Source of the DNA: Pseudoscleropodium purum
Taxonomy: Eukaryota > Streptophyta > Bryopsida > Hypnales > Brachytheciaceae
NCBI GenBank assembly: GCA_963969395.1
Contig: OZ017805.1
Coordinates: forward strand, 6,634,001-6,698,000
Length of the DNA: 64,000 nt
Direction of reading: 5' to 3'
The notes under the pieces were generated by a model. That model ran no database searches. It was given only the letters and a program-made list of their open reading frames with translations, and had not been told where the DNA came from. Positions 11,588 to 22,582 of the stretch are shown piece after piece (within the stretch, counting starts at the first letter, position 1; each line of letters starts with the position of its first letter). Both the position numbers and the translations under genes were made by a program.

Positions 11588-13923
11588 GATTGTCAATTGG
11601 ATTCAATAACCAATTGAAGTGAATAAAAAAATCTCACGTGATAGTCAAAAGTGATGGCATCAACCGCAACACAGTAACAAAAGATAGAGGACCCCAACTC
11701 TCCACCCCGTAGGAGCAACTAGCGCATAAAGCAATAGTAGCACATTCAACTTGGCACCGAAGGAGAATTGAAGTGAGAAGAAAAAATAGTCACTCCACCC
11801 TTATAGCCGTCCGCCGCCGGACCTGCCCCGGACCGTGCGAAGTGGCCCCGAACCTCGCGGACGCATCGTCCACCCGTCACCCCGTCCGACCACCCCGTCC
11901 GACCGCCCTGTCCGCCCGGAGTGTCCGCACTGTCCGCCTTCCGACGCCGTCCGCGCTTTGGACACGCCGACCGCCCCACTTAAACACTGACCGTCGACGG
12001 CGTCCGCCCAGTTGTCCATTTGTGCATCCTATGAGGGCATTATTACTCAAAAAGAGCGTTAACATAAAAAAATAAAACAGCCTAATAATCACTGCTAAAT
12101 GAGGATCAATGTAATTGATTTATCATTTTTTTTTTTTTTAAATGTCTAAACCCTAAATCCTATACCCTAATTACCCTAAACCTTTTCTTTTCTCCCCTAA
12201 ATTGTTTTACGAATGAGGGGAATGTGGTTAAATTGAATATGTTTGGATTATTTACTGATATTATCCCTCTAAATAGGTTTTGAGAAGATCTAAAGATGGT
12301 GGGGATTTTTTTAAAGTTCATTAGGAAATCAAATGTTTTGCAGAAATAATCAATTCCTTTTTCATTGTAAGCAAATGAAATTTTAAAAAAAGGCCCCAAT
12401 ACATAATTAGAATAACAATTTAATGGATTTCAACCTCATGATATTTAATGAAAGGTCGTGATTTTTCATTAAAAGTGCATCACGATCTTCAAATGAACAT
12501 CAAGTCTTTCATATTTTTTAATGAAATTTTGATTAGATTTGAAAACAAAGAAAAAGAATCAATGTTTTAACTTTCGAATCATGTATGGCTATATTTTTCC
12601 TTAAAAACATAGAAAAATTCGTTACTTGAGTTGGTTGAGTAGAATACATTATACACTTATACATGTGCTATATTTATTTTGAAGGGTAATTCCAATATTC
12701 TTATTTCAGATATTTTTAAATATTAATTTTAAAAAAGAGGGTTCATTGTTTAAAGATCTAAAAAATTGACAAACATAATTTCTATTATAAATAGGAATGT
12801 AATTCGGAATTCGAATTTTGAAATGATTCAAATGAACAAGATATTGATTATAAAATATTTCTTTGTTTGAGTTTTCAAAGTGAATTCACGAAACAATTGC
12901 AAACTTTTGAACTTAGGTATATGATATTGTTTTCGGTTTGTACTTTGTAGGATATAATACTTCAATTTTAACCCTAACTAAATGAAAAAACTCCACATAA
13001 ATGAAATGTTTCTATGTATTGCACAAAGATTTCTACCAATTACTATGATAATTAAATACATTGTTACATTTCATAAAATATTCTACATAGAAAGAAAGAA
13101 TCATTTCAGTTTTTAATCATGATAAACGATGTCTTCTACTCTTTTTGTTATATGTTCATTTTGTATAATGTGTACATTGTACAATCTTTGAGAGCAGGGT
13201 AGTTCATTTTTGGCTCTCATTGAAATAGAAAACATATTTGTGTTTGGATTTTGAAATCATTATGTATTCTACGGTCTTGCAAGAACGCATCTTGCTCCTT
13301 CCTTTGAATCCTTTTGATATTTTCTTTTTTCCTTTGCTTTCTCGTAGGATGCTTGTTCTTTTGTTCTCTTCATTTGACTAGCCTATTTGGCTTGGCTCTT
13401 AGTTTTTTTTTTTTTTAATGCAATGGTTTATGTATATGTTATAAAATATATATATTATTTATTTAAAATTAATATATTGATGAACAAACGCATAAAGGTA
13501 TTCAATGCTTTCACATTTAAAGTTATAAATCTATCATAAATCACTCTTGCAAATTTAAATGATTGAATCGCAAATTTGAAAATGTAATTACAAGAGCTTT
13601 CAATTCAATCAATTGCATAAATCATAAATATTGAAATGTAACTCGTATGAGTTTAGTATCTATGAAGATTAATTCATGCCATCCACATGCAATTTTTCAA
13701 TTTAATAAAATGCAATTGAATACTTCAATTTCTTTCCCTTCAATTCTCCAAGTAACATTCACTTCATATCTTTCTCTATTTGTTTATTTATTTTTTGGGA
13801 AGAAATGGAGAAACCATCTTTGTCTATATTTGCACATGCACTCTTATTTGATTGATGAAGAATAGATTTATGAAATATATAATCATTGATTTGTTCATGT
13901 TGATTTATCTAATATATTTTATG

Positions 13924-13926
<3 letters not shown>

Positions 13927-13992
<66 letters not shown>
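13927..13992. repeat. (TA)n microsatellite in right arm
   Basis: About 66 bases of alternating T and A. The left arm has a shorter interrupted TA stretch at the equivalent place, consistent with slippage after the duplication. Confidence 0.95.
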
Positions 13993-13994
<2 letters not shown>

Positions 13995-14462
13995 TTAAAA
14001 GAGTATAGAAGACAAGATTGACAGATTGTGTTCAAATGTTGTTGATTTTGAAATGATTTAGTACTATATCATTTATAAGAATATTATAATAGTGTTATGT
14101 TATAATATTCCTAAAACAATTGCAACAAATATTAAAATACATGCTAAATTAGGTTTGTTAGCCTACCAATTGTTCATTAATAGACATAATTGAGTAGCTC
14201 CCTTAAATGAAACATTCAATATCTAATATCTTACAATCTAAATGGTGGATTTGTCTAAAATTTTTTCCACATTTTTTCCAACTAATTTACTACAAGATCC
14301 TACGGTTACATATGCCCAAAAGTATTTTTCTTCTAAGACTTGATATTTGCACTACTATTGGCAGTTTTGAAGTGTTTTTAGTGAAAAGAACTTTAGAGGT
14401 TAAACATCTATACTGTGAGATTTTGAAAAAACAACAATTTGCTTCATTAGGTTTAGGGTTTA

Positions 14463-14679
14463 AGATGAGCCGTCCGCCTTGTCCACCCGATTCGGTGTCT
14501 GCCCCGATACCCGTCCGCCCTGTCTGCCCCGTCCGCCGCGATATCCGTCCGCCCTGTCCGCCTCGTCCGCCCCGATACCCGTCCGCCCGGTGACGACCGT
14601 CCGATTGACACGCGGACTGATGTGGTCCGCATGATCTGAACGTCCGCCTCAGGGCGTCCGCATATATATATGGGGAGGC
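14463..14679. repeat. GC-rich dialect-A block at outer end of right arm
   Basis: Contains repeats such as CCGTCCGCCC and CCGATACCCGTCCGCC, followed by an alternating TA run and GGGGAGGC. It is the inverted counterpart of 4784-5040 and is directly abutted by element E. Confidence 0.75.
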
Positions 14680-14952
14680 TGTCGCAGCCTAAAATTTTGA
14701 TTTTTTTAGTATACACCAAAATAGGAACGGAAACTAGTCATTAGGGAACCGGATCCGATAAGGTGGAGAAGGAAAACTCAAAATTAGTACGGAATGTGAA
14801 GTAGTGGGCCTCTTGGATCTAATCCGGTCGGGAGTAACTAACGACGGAAATGGAATGCAACACGGATTAGGTCTAGGACCGGATGATGATGATGAACCGG
14901 ATTATGATGGTAAACCGGATTCATGATGACAAACCGGAAAGGGTCCAGGGAC

Positions 14953-14958
14953 TATAAA
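14953..14958 (+). promoter_or_regulatory. TATA box upstream of gag-like ORF
   Basis: TATAAA in the context ACTATAAAAGG lies 182 bases before the ATG at 15135. This is a typical plant promoter spacing once a leader of about 150 bases is allowed for. Inferred; no transcript evidence. Confidence 0.5.
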
Positions 14959-15134
14959 AGGAGGAGCTTTCACTGTTGCACCCCCTTTTAGAAACTCGAC
15001 CTTGAGCGTGTGCGGTTGAGTTTTTGGAGTTTGTGCGTTTGTGTTCTGTTCGTTTTGATTCCGGTTGAGATCGGAGAGAGAACGTGAGGAACGGGACATG
15101 CGGCTAGGAGAGAGTGAGATAGATTGGAGAGGGA

Positions 15135-16793
15135 ATGCCGGCGCTACGTAGGTCTAGACAAGCGAGTCCCTCTGGAGGCGAGGTGAAGCTCCGGAAAGTC
15201 ATTCCGGTTATTCCCTCCATAGAGCCGGAAAAGTCTCAACTCATTGATGATCTCAAATCCATGGGTTGCCTCGGGTTTGCCGAGAAACCCTGGGGTTTTA
15301 GGGAGGAGAGAATGGTCAAGGAGCTCCTCGGAAAGCTGTCCAATCAGTTTGACAACACCGTGAGAGGAACTCCCGTCAGCTGGAACGAGGGAATGTGGAG
15401 AGGGGTTTACGGTTTCCGGGCAGGAGGTTTAGGGATGGCGAACCGGAAGGATGAGTTTGTCCGAGGGAAGTTCCAGGGAGCCGTCAACCCGAAGGACGGA
15501 TACGCGGTCGAGGATTGTGAGGATGACCGACACCGTCGGCTCCTGCAATTCCTGGTTCCGGTTCTTCACCCGGAAAAGCCGACCAGGGTGATGATCACCC
15601 TCGGCAACACCATTTTCGGTGCCCTTAGTGGTACCCGGAAAGTGGACTGGGCACGGATCATTTCCGATCTCGTGGCCCAGCTGGTTAGTAGGGTTGGGAA
15701 GAAAAGGGCCACTCCAGTGTGCCCTTACCTCTTCCACCTCTATCGGGAACACCAAGTCCTCACCGACACGGAGGAGAAGGTGTGGAAGACTCAGGAAGTC
15801 CTCCTGAAGTATGGGGAGTCGGAAACGGATGATGAGGCCGAATCCGATTCCGGGTCAGAACGGGAGTCGAGCGAGGAAGAGGAGGAGCCGATGCCGCCCA
15901 TCAAGCGACAGAAGTTGACGCCTCCACACAAGCACGGGATGCTTCCCGGTCAAGACAGACCGGCCCCGGAAGAGAAACCGGAAGCCGAGAAGATCGTTTC
16001 CGGGGGAGACCCGGAAATGCAAGATCCGTTCAACGGTCTTATCAACGTCCTCTGCAACATCAGGGCGGATTGGGAGGTCAAGCACAGGACGCTTGCGGCG
16101 ATCGACAAGTTGGTAGGTGCGCCACCTGACAGCAAGTTGGCGGAACAAGTGGCGGAGTGCATCACGAATCCGGAAGAGACCCGGAAGCAGGAAGCCGAGA
16201 TCCGCCGGTTGCAGGAGGAGGTGGATAAACTGAAGGCAACTCTTTTTGCCTATCAGGAAGACGTGACGGCCGCTCGAAAGATGGCGGAGGAGACTCGGAA
16301 GATAGCCGAGCAGATCAAGGCGGTCCTGGGAGAGACCGGAACGGCCGCCGCCAAAGCGAAGCTCTTCGACGAGAAGATCCACGAAGAGAAGAAACTATCC
16401 GGTTCCCGGATAGTCCGGATTCTCGCGGACTTCGCTGAGCAGGTGGAGACGGCAATGGTGGAGGGGCGGAAGGCTGCGGACCGGATCGAGGAGAGCAGCC
16501 GAAAGTTGACGGGAGCGACGTGCGACAAAGGTATTCACCTTTCGGACATCTCGCTACCGGATCTCTTTCCGGACGCGACCATTCAGAAGGATAGGAAGGA
16601 TTGGACTCCTGAGTCCAAGAAGTCTGCACAGACTGGGACTCCGGGCACGAGACCGGATATCACCATCGACCTGGAGTCTCCACCCGGATTGAATCCTGCG
16701 GAGGGGGAACGGGTCCGGAATTTGAGCGAAGTCTTCGAGGAGCTAGTCCCGGAGATCGAAAGCCCGACCATAGGATCTAGAGTTGTAGGGTAG
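15135..16793 (+). CDS. gag-like / putative plant transposon protein, 552 aa, intact
   Basis: This uninterrupted 552-codon frame is the best-preserved coding region of its family here. Residues 1-30 are basic. Residues ~30-230 form a globular domain with landmarks WNEGMWRGVYGF, FLVPVLHPEKP, TLGNTIFGAL and CPYLFHLYREH. An acidic Glu/Ser-rich linker (~235-255) precedes a basic proline patch, then a long charged coiled coil (~335-440), then a Ser/Pro-rich tail. I see no CCHC zinc knuckle, protease or polymerase motif. Homologous but broken copies lie at 28998-30770, 38260-40020, 45926-46192 and 61345-63092. The general shape (globular N-terminal domain, coiled coil, no enzyme) resembles gag-like proteins of non-autonomous plant retroelements and the Pfam 'putative plant transposon protein' group. 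That link is an inference. It probably assembles or binds the element's RNA or DNA. Confidence 0.7.
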   Translation: MPALRRSRQASPSGGEVKLRKVIPVIPSIEPEKSQLIDDLKSMGCLGFAEKPWGFREERMVKELLGKLSNQFDNTVRGTPVSWNEGMWRGVYGFRAGGLGMANRKDEFVRGKFQGAVNPKDGYAVEDCEDDRHRRLLQFLVPVLHPEKPTRVMITLGNTIFGALSGTRKVDWARIISDLVAQLVSRVGKKRATPVCPYLFHLYREHQVLTDTEEKVWKTQEVLLKYGESETDDEAESDSGSERESSEEEEEPMPPIKRQKLTPPHKHGMLPGQDRPAPEEKPEAEKIVSGGDPEMQDPFNGLINVLCNIRADWEVKHRTLAAIDKLVGAPPDSKLAEQVAECITNPEETRKQEAEIRRLQEEVDKLKATLFAYQEDVTAARKMAEETRKIAEQIKAVLGETGTAAAKAKLFDEKIHEEKKLSGSRIVRILADFAEQVETAMVEGRKAADRIEESSRKLTGATCDKGIHLSDISLPDLFPDATIQKDRKDWTPESKKSAQTGTPGTRPDITIDLESPPGLNPAEGERVRNLSEVFEELVPEIESPTIGSRVVG

Positions 16794-16944
16794 ATAGGAT
16801 TTTAATTTCAGTTAGGAGTAGGAGCGGATCCGGATCCGGATCCGGCTCAACAGTATTAGGTTAGACCGGAAGTTAGATTAGGGTGGCGGCGGACCCCTAC
16901 GGGTTTTCCGCTCCTTTTTGTGCTTTTAGGGTTTTGACCCTTTG

Positions 16945-16953
16945 TATATAAAT
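16945..16953 (+). promoter_or_regulatory. second TATA box in the 3' third of element E
   Basis: TATATAAAT lies about 150 bases after the ORF stop. The internally deleted copy F keeps it (45767-45775, minus strand). The following ~1 kb contains no ORF and runs to the element end. If the unit is an LTR, this would be the U3/R promoter; otherwise it is an outward-facing promoter. Confidence 0.45.
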
Positions 16954-17979
16954 CGGTTCCCGCGATGGGAATTGGGAGTTGTTCATTTTGCAAACTTCTT
17001 GTACTTTTCTATTCTCTTCATTGTGTGTCTCTCTCCAGCGCGACAGGATTGTATGATGTGGAGTTAGGATAGTACGGGTTGGTTTGCGAGTGATTTCTCC
17101 CCTTGGTGTTTATTTTCCGATCCAAGGTGCATGTGAGTAGGTATCGAAGAGTTGGGAGTGAACTTAGTTCCTCAGCACGTCTAGAGTTTGAGATTCCGGG
17201 TGAGAAAGCCGTTGTTAGGCTAGGCGGGTAGGGAGGGATTCTTTAGCTGCGCTAGAACTCCTGGGTGGGAAATCCGGTTGAGTGTCCGATCTCCTGTAAG
17301 GTCTCACCACCCGTATGGGTAACGGAAGAACTTTAGTTGATGTTGGAACGGACGGGTGCACTTGTAACCACCTGTCTTCGCACGGATCGGAAGTAGCATC
17401 AAGGTCGTTGTAGTGTGAGAGGGTCGAGTGTGGGGTCTTTGTGTGACCTACAACCCGGATTGCTATCTAGGTTGTTGTGAAGGACCAAACCGGATCCGGA
17501 TTAGCTTAGAAGTTTAGGAAGTAGGATAGTGGGTCTTCAGCCACTATAAGTCACGGAAGGAGTGGTGGGCCTACCACTCTCAAATGTAAGCGGCGACCCC
17601 TCTGATGGTGAAACAGAGGCAAAACTAAACCGGATAGGATTACGGATACATGATGACCATCCCGACCGGATTGGTCAGGACGGATTTTCAGGATCGGAAG
17701 TTGTGAGATCTTGGGATTTGGGTATTTGTATGGACCGGATAGTTAGTAGGACCGGAAGAAGGAGTAATCCGGTCTGTAGTTATCTGGTGTGGTGGTATTT
17801 CTGGTTTTAGATCTAGGACCGGAAAGTAAGATTGGGATACTGACTTAGCTTAATTGCTTAATAGAGCTAGATACTTCACAGGATCTCGTGGGTTCGATCT
17901 TTAGAGTCACTTAGTTATACTCTAGAGCGATTTTTGTGAGTATAATGGGGAATTGACCTGCCCTATGCTGCGACAGTGG

Positions 17980-18066
17980 TCCCAGCGGACGCTGCGTCTA
18001 CCGGGACCGCGAATGTCAACGGACGCTGCGGACACAACGTCCGCGTCCGGACGTCGTGTCTACCTT
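17980..18066. repeat. inverted hAT-end remnant upstream of hAT copy 1
   Basis: The reverse complement of about 18008-18063 matches the left end of the MITE at 27825 over roughly 45 bases, with few differences. It therefore lies in the opposite orientation to that expected for the 5' end of the adjacent transposase gene. The terminal TAGGGTTGAC is degenerate here. I read it as a rearranged transposon end. Confidence 0.55.
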
Positions 18067-18102
18067 GGTGATAAAGGAGTGAGCCTTTGTCTACGATTAC
18101 CA

Positions 18103-21100
18103 ATGGCAATTCGAGATTTATTTCAGCATTGTGAAGGAGTTTTTCCAAAACGTGTTGGAATGGACAATGTGGATGGCAACCCTAGCCCTTCAAATGTCCA
18201 AGAGTTTTCGGCCGGAAAGGTTGTGTCACATTCTGACCACGAAGACTCTTGTCCAACGTCCAAAGAATTGGTATCAATGGTATGTGCTACAACTGAATTG
18301 ACTTTGAGTACAGAAGCTTCTAGTGAACGTGAAACCCCAAGGGCCTCAAGTTCTAGGCCTCAAAGGCAAGGCAGCTTAGTGAATGGGTTTGAAGAAGGTC
18401 ATAGACACAAATTACATTCAGTGTGGGCAAATTTTTTTTATTCGGCGAACATACCATTTTCCATGGCTCCAAATTCAGCTTTTAAAGAAGTAGTGAAGAA
18501 AACGGCTGCGTTCGGTAGGCCATACATTCCTCCCTCATACCACGACCTTCGGTACAAATTGTTGAATGAGGCGAAGACCAACATTCAGACACAGTTGAAT
18601 ACACAGACCGAAGATAGCATTTGAAAATTTGGAGTAACATTGTCCATTGATGGATGGAGCTCAGTGACTAATCGACCTCTTATCAATGCCATGCTTGTAT
18701 CATCCGCACGTGAAGAATTTCTTGGATCTGTGGATACAAGTGGTTGTGAAAAAAATGCGGAGTACTTGGCAATTGTATTGAAAAAGTTCATTGAACAAGT
18801 GGGGTCCAAGAACGTCGTGTTAATAATTACGGATAATACTCCTGTGAATCCGTCCGCATGGGATGTAATATCTGCAAAATATCCTCATATTTTTTACCAA
18901 GGGTACATGGTACATGCATTGAATTTGTTGTTAAAGGATTGGGCTACATAGAAATGGATTGCTTCCAAATTGAATAAAGGAGTTCTTGTAGCTAAATTTA
19001 TCAGGAAGAGACATATGCTGCTAGCTCTATTGCGAAAGTATTCGCCAAATCTTGGTCTCTTGATGCCTGGGGATACAAGGTTCGCCTCTAAATTTATCAT
19101 GATGGAGCGTTTGACAAAATTGAGAGGAGCATTGGAACAAACGGTGGTAGATCCACAATGGGTTGAATATGTACATACTCTCAAGAAGAAACGTGGAACC
19201 AAAGTGCAACGAAAAGACTTGGCCTTAGCGGTGAAGAAAATTGTTCTAGATGACCATTTTTGGAATCGATCCATCAATTGTGTGGAGATGGTTGAACCAA
19301 TCATATGTGCACTCCGCGATTTGGATTCAAAATCACCATGCATGGGGAAGGTGTTGCATTTCATGAGGAAGTTAGAGAAGTACGTGAACGGATTACAAAA
19401 TCGACCATGTTGTTAGCTAGAAGAACTTGCAATTTTATTGGTACAGATTTTTTATGCCCGAAGAAGAATGGTGGACAACGATCTCCAATCAGCCGCAGGT
19501 CTTTTGAATCCATACCTTCTTCATAACAAAGAGCTAGCGGATGATGGAGGTGCAATGTCAAGATGTAAGAAAGTTTTGGAGAGAATATATAAACCGGATG
19601 AATATGTAGTAGAGGTGAAGGAATTTGTGGCTTTTCGACACAAGGAATCTCCATTCCACAATATGTTGAATCCGGGAGATCAAATGTTGTCCACACATGC
19701 TTGGTGGGATTTTGAAGGTGCATGTGGCAAGTTTATAGCTCCATTAGGGAAGAGGATATTGGCTCAATCGGTGTCATCATCTTCATGTGAACGGAATTGG
19801 AGCAACTATTCTTTTGTTCACAACAAATCTCGAAATAAATTGAAGCCGGAGAGAGTAGCAGATTTAGTGTACGTGTATACCAATTCCAAAGTATTAAACG
19901 CATCGAAGGAAAAAGATGAAAAAAAATGGTATAATGATAATGTGGATCCGATGGAATCAGAGGATTCAGATAGGCCGACGTTAGAAGACGATGATGACGA
20001 TGATTTGGAAAGGGCCCTTTCAGTTGTAAATGGCGAGGATGACTTCAATTGTGCGACAGCATGGGGAGATGAAGACGTTATGCAAGACTTTCACAATTTG
20101 GTGAATGATACGCATGATTATCATCTAAACCGCAAGGATGTTGTTCCCGATAATGCAAACGATGCATATACCTTTTATGAAGACGAGGACAATGTAGGGG
20201 TACAAGAAAATCTACTTTCTTTGACTGCATACTGCAATGGAATGGGATTCTTGAATAGCGAAAACATTCTATCGAAAAAGGCAAACGCTATTGCCAAAGA
20301 GGTGAAAATCAATGAGAATGCTATTGGTGATGATGGGAAAAATGAAGAAGTTCTAATTTCTCAATCTCCATCTGTGGCATTAAATGTAGTGCAAGGAAAC
20401 GACAAAAGAGAAGATGCGGTCATGGAGGTGGACGTTCCAAAAGATGTGGGCAACAATAGTGGTGATGAGGGGGAACCAAATATTGCGGTACAAAAAAATA
20501 GTGATTCACTTGGGATGGCAGTCACAAATTCGGCAATTGTGAAGAGTGATAAAAGAAAGGAGCCAATGAAGTCAATTTTTGAAGTACCGAGATCTAGTGT
20601 TCTTCCACCAATACCGTTGAAGTCTATTAGCACACGATTGGATGATTCTTAGAGCTTTGAATATGGAAAACGCCTAATGAACATTTCCAAAGAAATTTCT
20701 ATAGATGGTAATCTACGGAAAGTAGCGTCATCACCTAGAAGCCTAAGTGATACGGATAGTGATCGGATGCCATTGACATCTTTGCGTGCTCGCATTTTAA
20801 GAAAAAGAATGGCGCAAAAACCCATCAAATCAACAAACGGCACTCTATTACTTCAAAAGAAAGTCAAAGTGGAGATAACCGTTCATGAACATGTCGACCT
20901 TACATCGAGATTGATGGTTCAAGAATCGAGTAACGTGAAAGCGAAAAGCGAAATGCAACCTTTTGCTATCTCTCCAGTGAAGAATAGGGCCCCTCTTGAT
21001 GAAAATGTTGTTACTTTGTCAAATAGAAAGAAAAGAAAGGTTCCTATTCGAAAAGCCTTTAATCGTTCTATCAAAGTAAAAAAAGAAAAATTAAATTCGA

Positions 21101-21294
21101 AAAAAGGGAGTAAACCTACTTCGAGAGAAGACTTGAAGGAGACAACGATACTTGATTCCAACAATGAAGATGACTCCAACAATGAAGATGACTCCAACAA
21201 TGAAGATGACTCCGATAATGAAGATTTTGAATGGAGAGCTGGAGGAGAGAGTAGTGGGGCTGAGGTTAAAGGAGATGTGGATTGGCGTCCATAG
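18103..21294 (+). pseudogene. hAT-superfamily transposase (copy 1), four in-frame stops
   Basis: A single frame of about 1,060 codons is interrupted by TGA (18622), TAG (18949), TAG (19414) and TAG (20650), with no frameshift. The DUF659-like core carries SIDGWSS and ITDNTP, both with the acidic residue expected of the DDE catalytic set, then a degenerate CxxH-like YMVH. The hAT C-terminal dimerisation region follows (about 19705-19900), with WWDF and SSSSCERNWSNYSFVHNKSR. A long acidic and basic extension ends in repeats of SNNEDD (about 21155-21220). No BED finger is visible, so the N-terminus may be missing; I use ATG 18103 only as the first Met in frame. It would catalyse cut-and-paste transposition if intact. 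Its 3' terminus is at 21764. Confidence 0.8.
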
Positions 21295-21639
21295 GAATTG
21301 TGGAGATGTGAATTTAGATGTTTGATTGCTTAGTTGCTCATGATATATGAAGCTCATGTTGACAAATGACAATGGTTTCTTCAATCATTTTATTGTAAAA
21401 TTGTTTATTTATTGATGATATACATCTCTCTGGATTTTAAAGTGATTTTGTTTCTAAATCAAAATGAAATTCAACAAAAAAAATAAAAATATATTTCATA
21501 TTTTAGCTTTTACATAAATAGTGATATACAACTCTATTGAATCGCAATTGCAATATAAGAAAAATCCAAATCCAAATGACTTCACTCTTAATCTCTCATT
21601 GGTGAAAACAATCAAAACAAAAAACCCAAAACGGGTTTT

Positions 21640-21764
21640 CTAAGCCGCCCCGTCCGTCCGCCTTCCATCGGCGGGAGGGACACTGCATCCGATGGTGTCT
21701 GGACGTCCAGACGTCCAGGTTTTGGACGCTATTTTGGGGCGGACGTAGAGATTTGTCAACCCTG
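21640..21764 (+). repeat. 3' end of hAT element copy 1
   Basis: A dialect-A GC block is followed by GGGGCGGACGTAGAGA and the terminus GTCAACCCTG at 21764. The right end of the MITE at 28040-28082 is nearly the same sequence. The link between transposase and MITE rests on this shared end. Confidence 0.7.
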
Positions 21765-22312
21765 AAACCAATAAAATTATTTGTTATACTTGTCTTATAT
21801 TCATACAAACTTGAAATTCCTTGATATTATATATATTGTCTTTACTGTTGCCTTGAAACTTACTTGATATCTGAATTTTTTTATTTTGGGTGTTTACTCA
21901 TACTTGACTCAAAAAGGTAGTTATAAAGCCATTATAAATCCATGATTAGTCATTCATATCCTATTGATTTACACCCTAATTCCTTCTAATGAATAGCTTC
22001 TGATTTACCAATTTTCATCAACTTATTTTTAAATGCATATAAAAAAATATTCAATTGTACTATAATATTATAGGAATGTGTACAATTTTCTAGGAACTTT
22101 GATTACAGGGATTGAAAAATTTTTACATTTGAAGAATTAGAAAAAAAATTTATGTTTGACCTTACCTTCCAAACCATTCAAATTTAACTCTAACAAAAAT
22201 CATCTTCAACTTTTAATACTAGACCCTAAATTTTGAATTCTAAACTCTAAACCCTAAATCCTACATAATTCAATGCCATAGAATTTCCTAAACTTTATGC
22301 TACCCAAAATAT
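21765..22312. other. AT-rich flank, no gene
   Basis: AT-rich sequence with a short run of CTAAACCCTAAAT-like motifs near 22225-22260. It contains the AATAT target site at 22308-22312 used by the copia element. Confidence 0.6.
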
Positions 22313-22568
22313 TGTTAGAGATTCTGTACATACTAGCGTAGACCATGTACAGTTAGCCTTAGGAGTAGCTTTAGACACTTAATTAGTGTTAGAGTCCATG
22401 GGTATTGCTCGTAGTCAAAGGCAGCCCAATGTAGTTAGTTATCCCACATGGTTTGTGGATAACTAGGAAAGGCTTCTAGCTTAAGTTGAGCCCACTCATG
22501 TGGCTTCGTGTATCGTTCTACCATCTAAGTAAAGCCTTTCTCTCATACATGACTTTGTAATCTCAATA
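22313..22568 (+). repeat. copia 5' LTR
   Basis: Starts TGTTAGAG and ends TCTCAATA, 256 bases. It differs from the 3' LTR by one base near position 20 (ACATACTA against ACATAGTA). The primer site follows immediately. Confidence 0.95.
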
Positions 22569-22582
22569 GGTTATGGGCCCAC
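22569..22582 (+). promoter_or_regulatory. primer-binding site, initiator tRNA-Met anticodon-arm type
   Basis: GGTTATGGGCCCAC directly follows the 5' LTR. Its complement matches the anticodon stem-loop of plant initiator tRNA-Met (GUGGGCCCAUAACC) as I know it, not the tRNA 3' end. That is the half-tRNA priming arrangement known for Drosophila copia and yeast Ty5. Confidence 0.7.

Larger units (their letters stand above)
11295..14679 (-). repeat. right arm of giant inverted repeat
   Basis: Reverse-complement partner of 4784-8206. Its outer end stops exactly where gag-like element E begins (TGTCGCAGC at 14680). In the left arm the corresponding sequence continues past GCCTCCCC into the X1 promoter, so the right arm appears cut off by the insertion. 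The TA run at 13927-13992 is longer than in the left arm. Confidence 0.85.
14680..17975 (+). mobile_element. gag-like single-ORF element, copy E (full length, 3.3 kb)
   Basis: The element begins TGTCGCAGC and ends GCTGCGACA, a perfect 9-bp terminal inverted repeat with TG...CA termini. It holds one long ORF (15135-16793), a TATA box before the ORF (14953-14958) and a second one after it (16945-16953). I find no long direct repeats at the ends, no reverse transcriptase, integrase or transposase. CCGGAT and close variants are strikingly frequent in coding and non-coding parts. Copy F (44745-46398) shares both ends and the 3' third. Left flank GAGGC and right flank GTGGT do not match, so this copy shows no target duplication. 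It could be a giant solo LTR carrying an ORF, or a TIR element. Confidence 0.65.

Noticed and set aside
14680..17975. Calling element E a complete LTR retrotransposon
   Set aside because: No direct terminal repeats; the two ends are inverted repeats of each other over only 9 bases, and no protease, RT or integrase is present.
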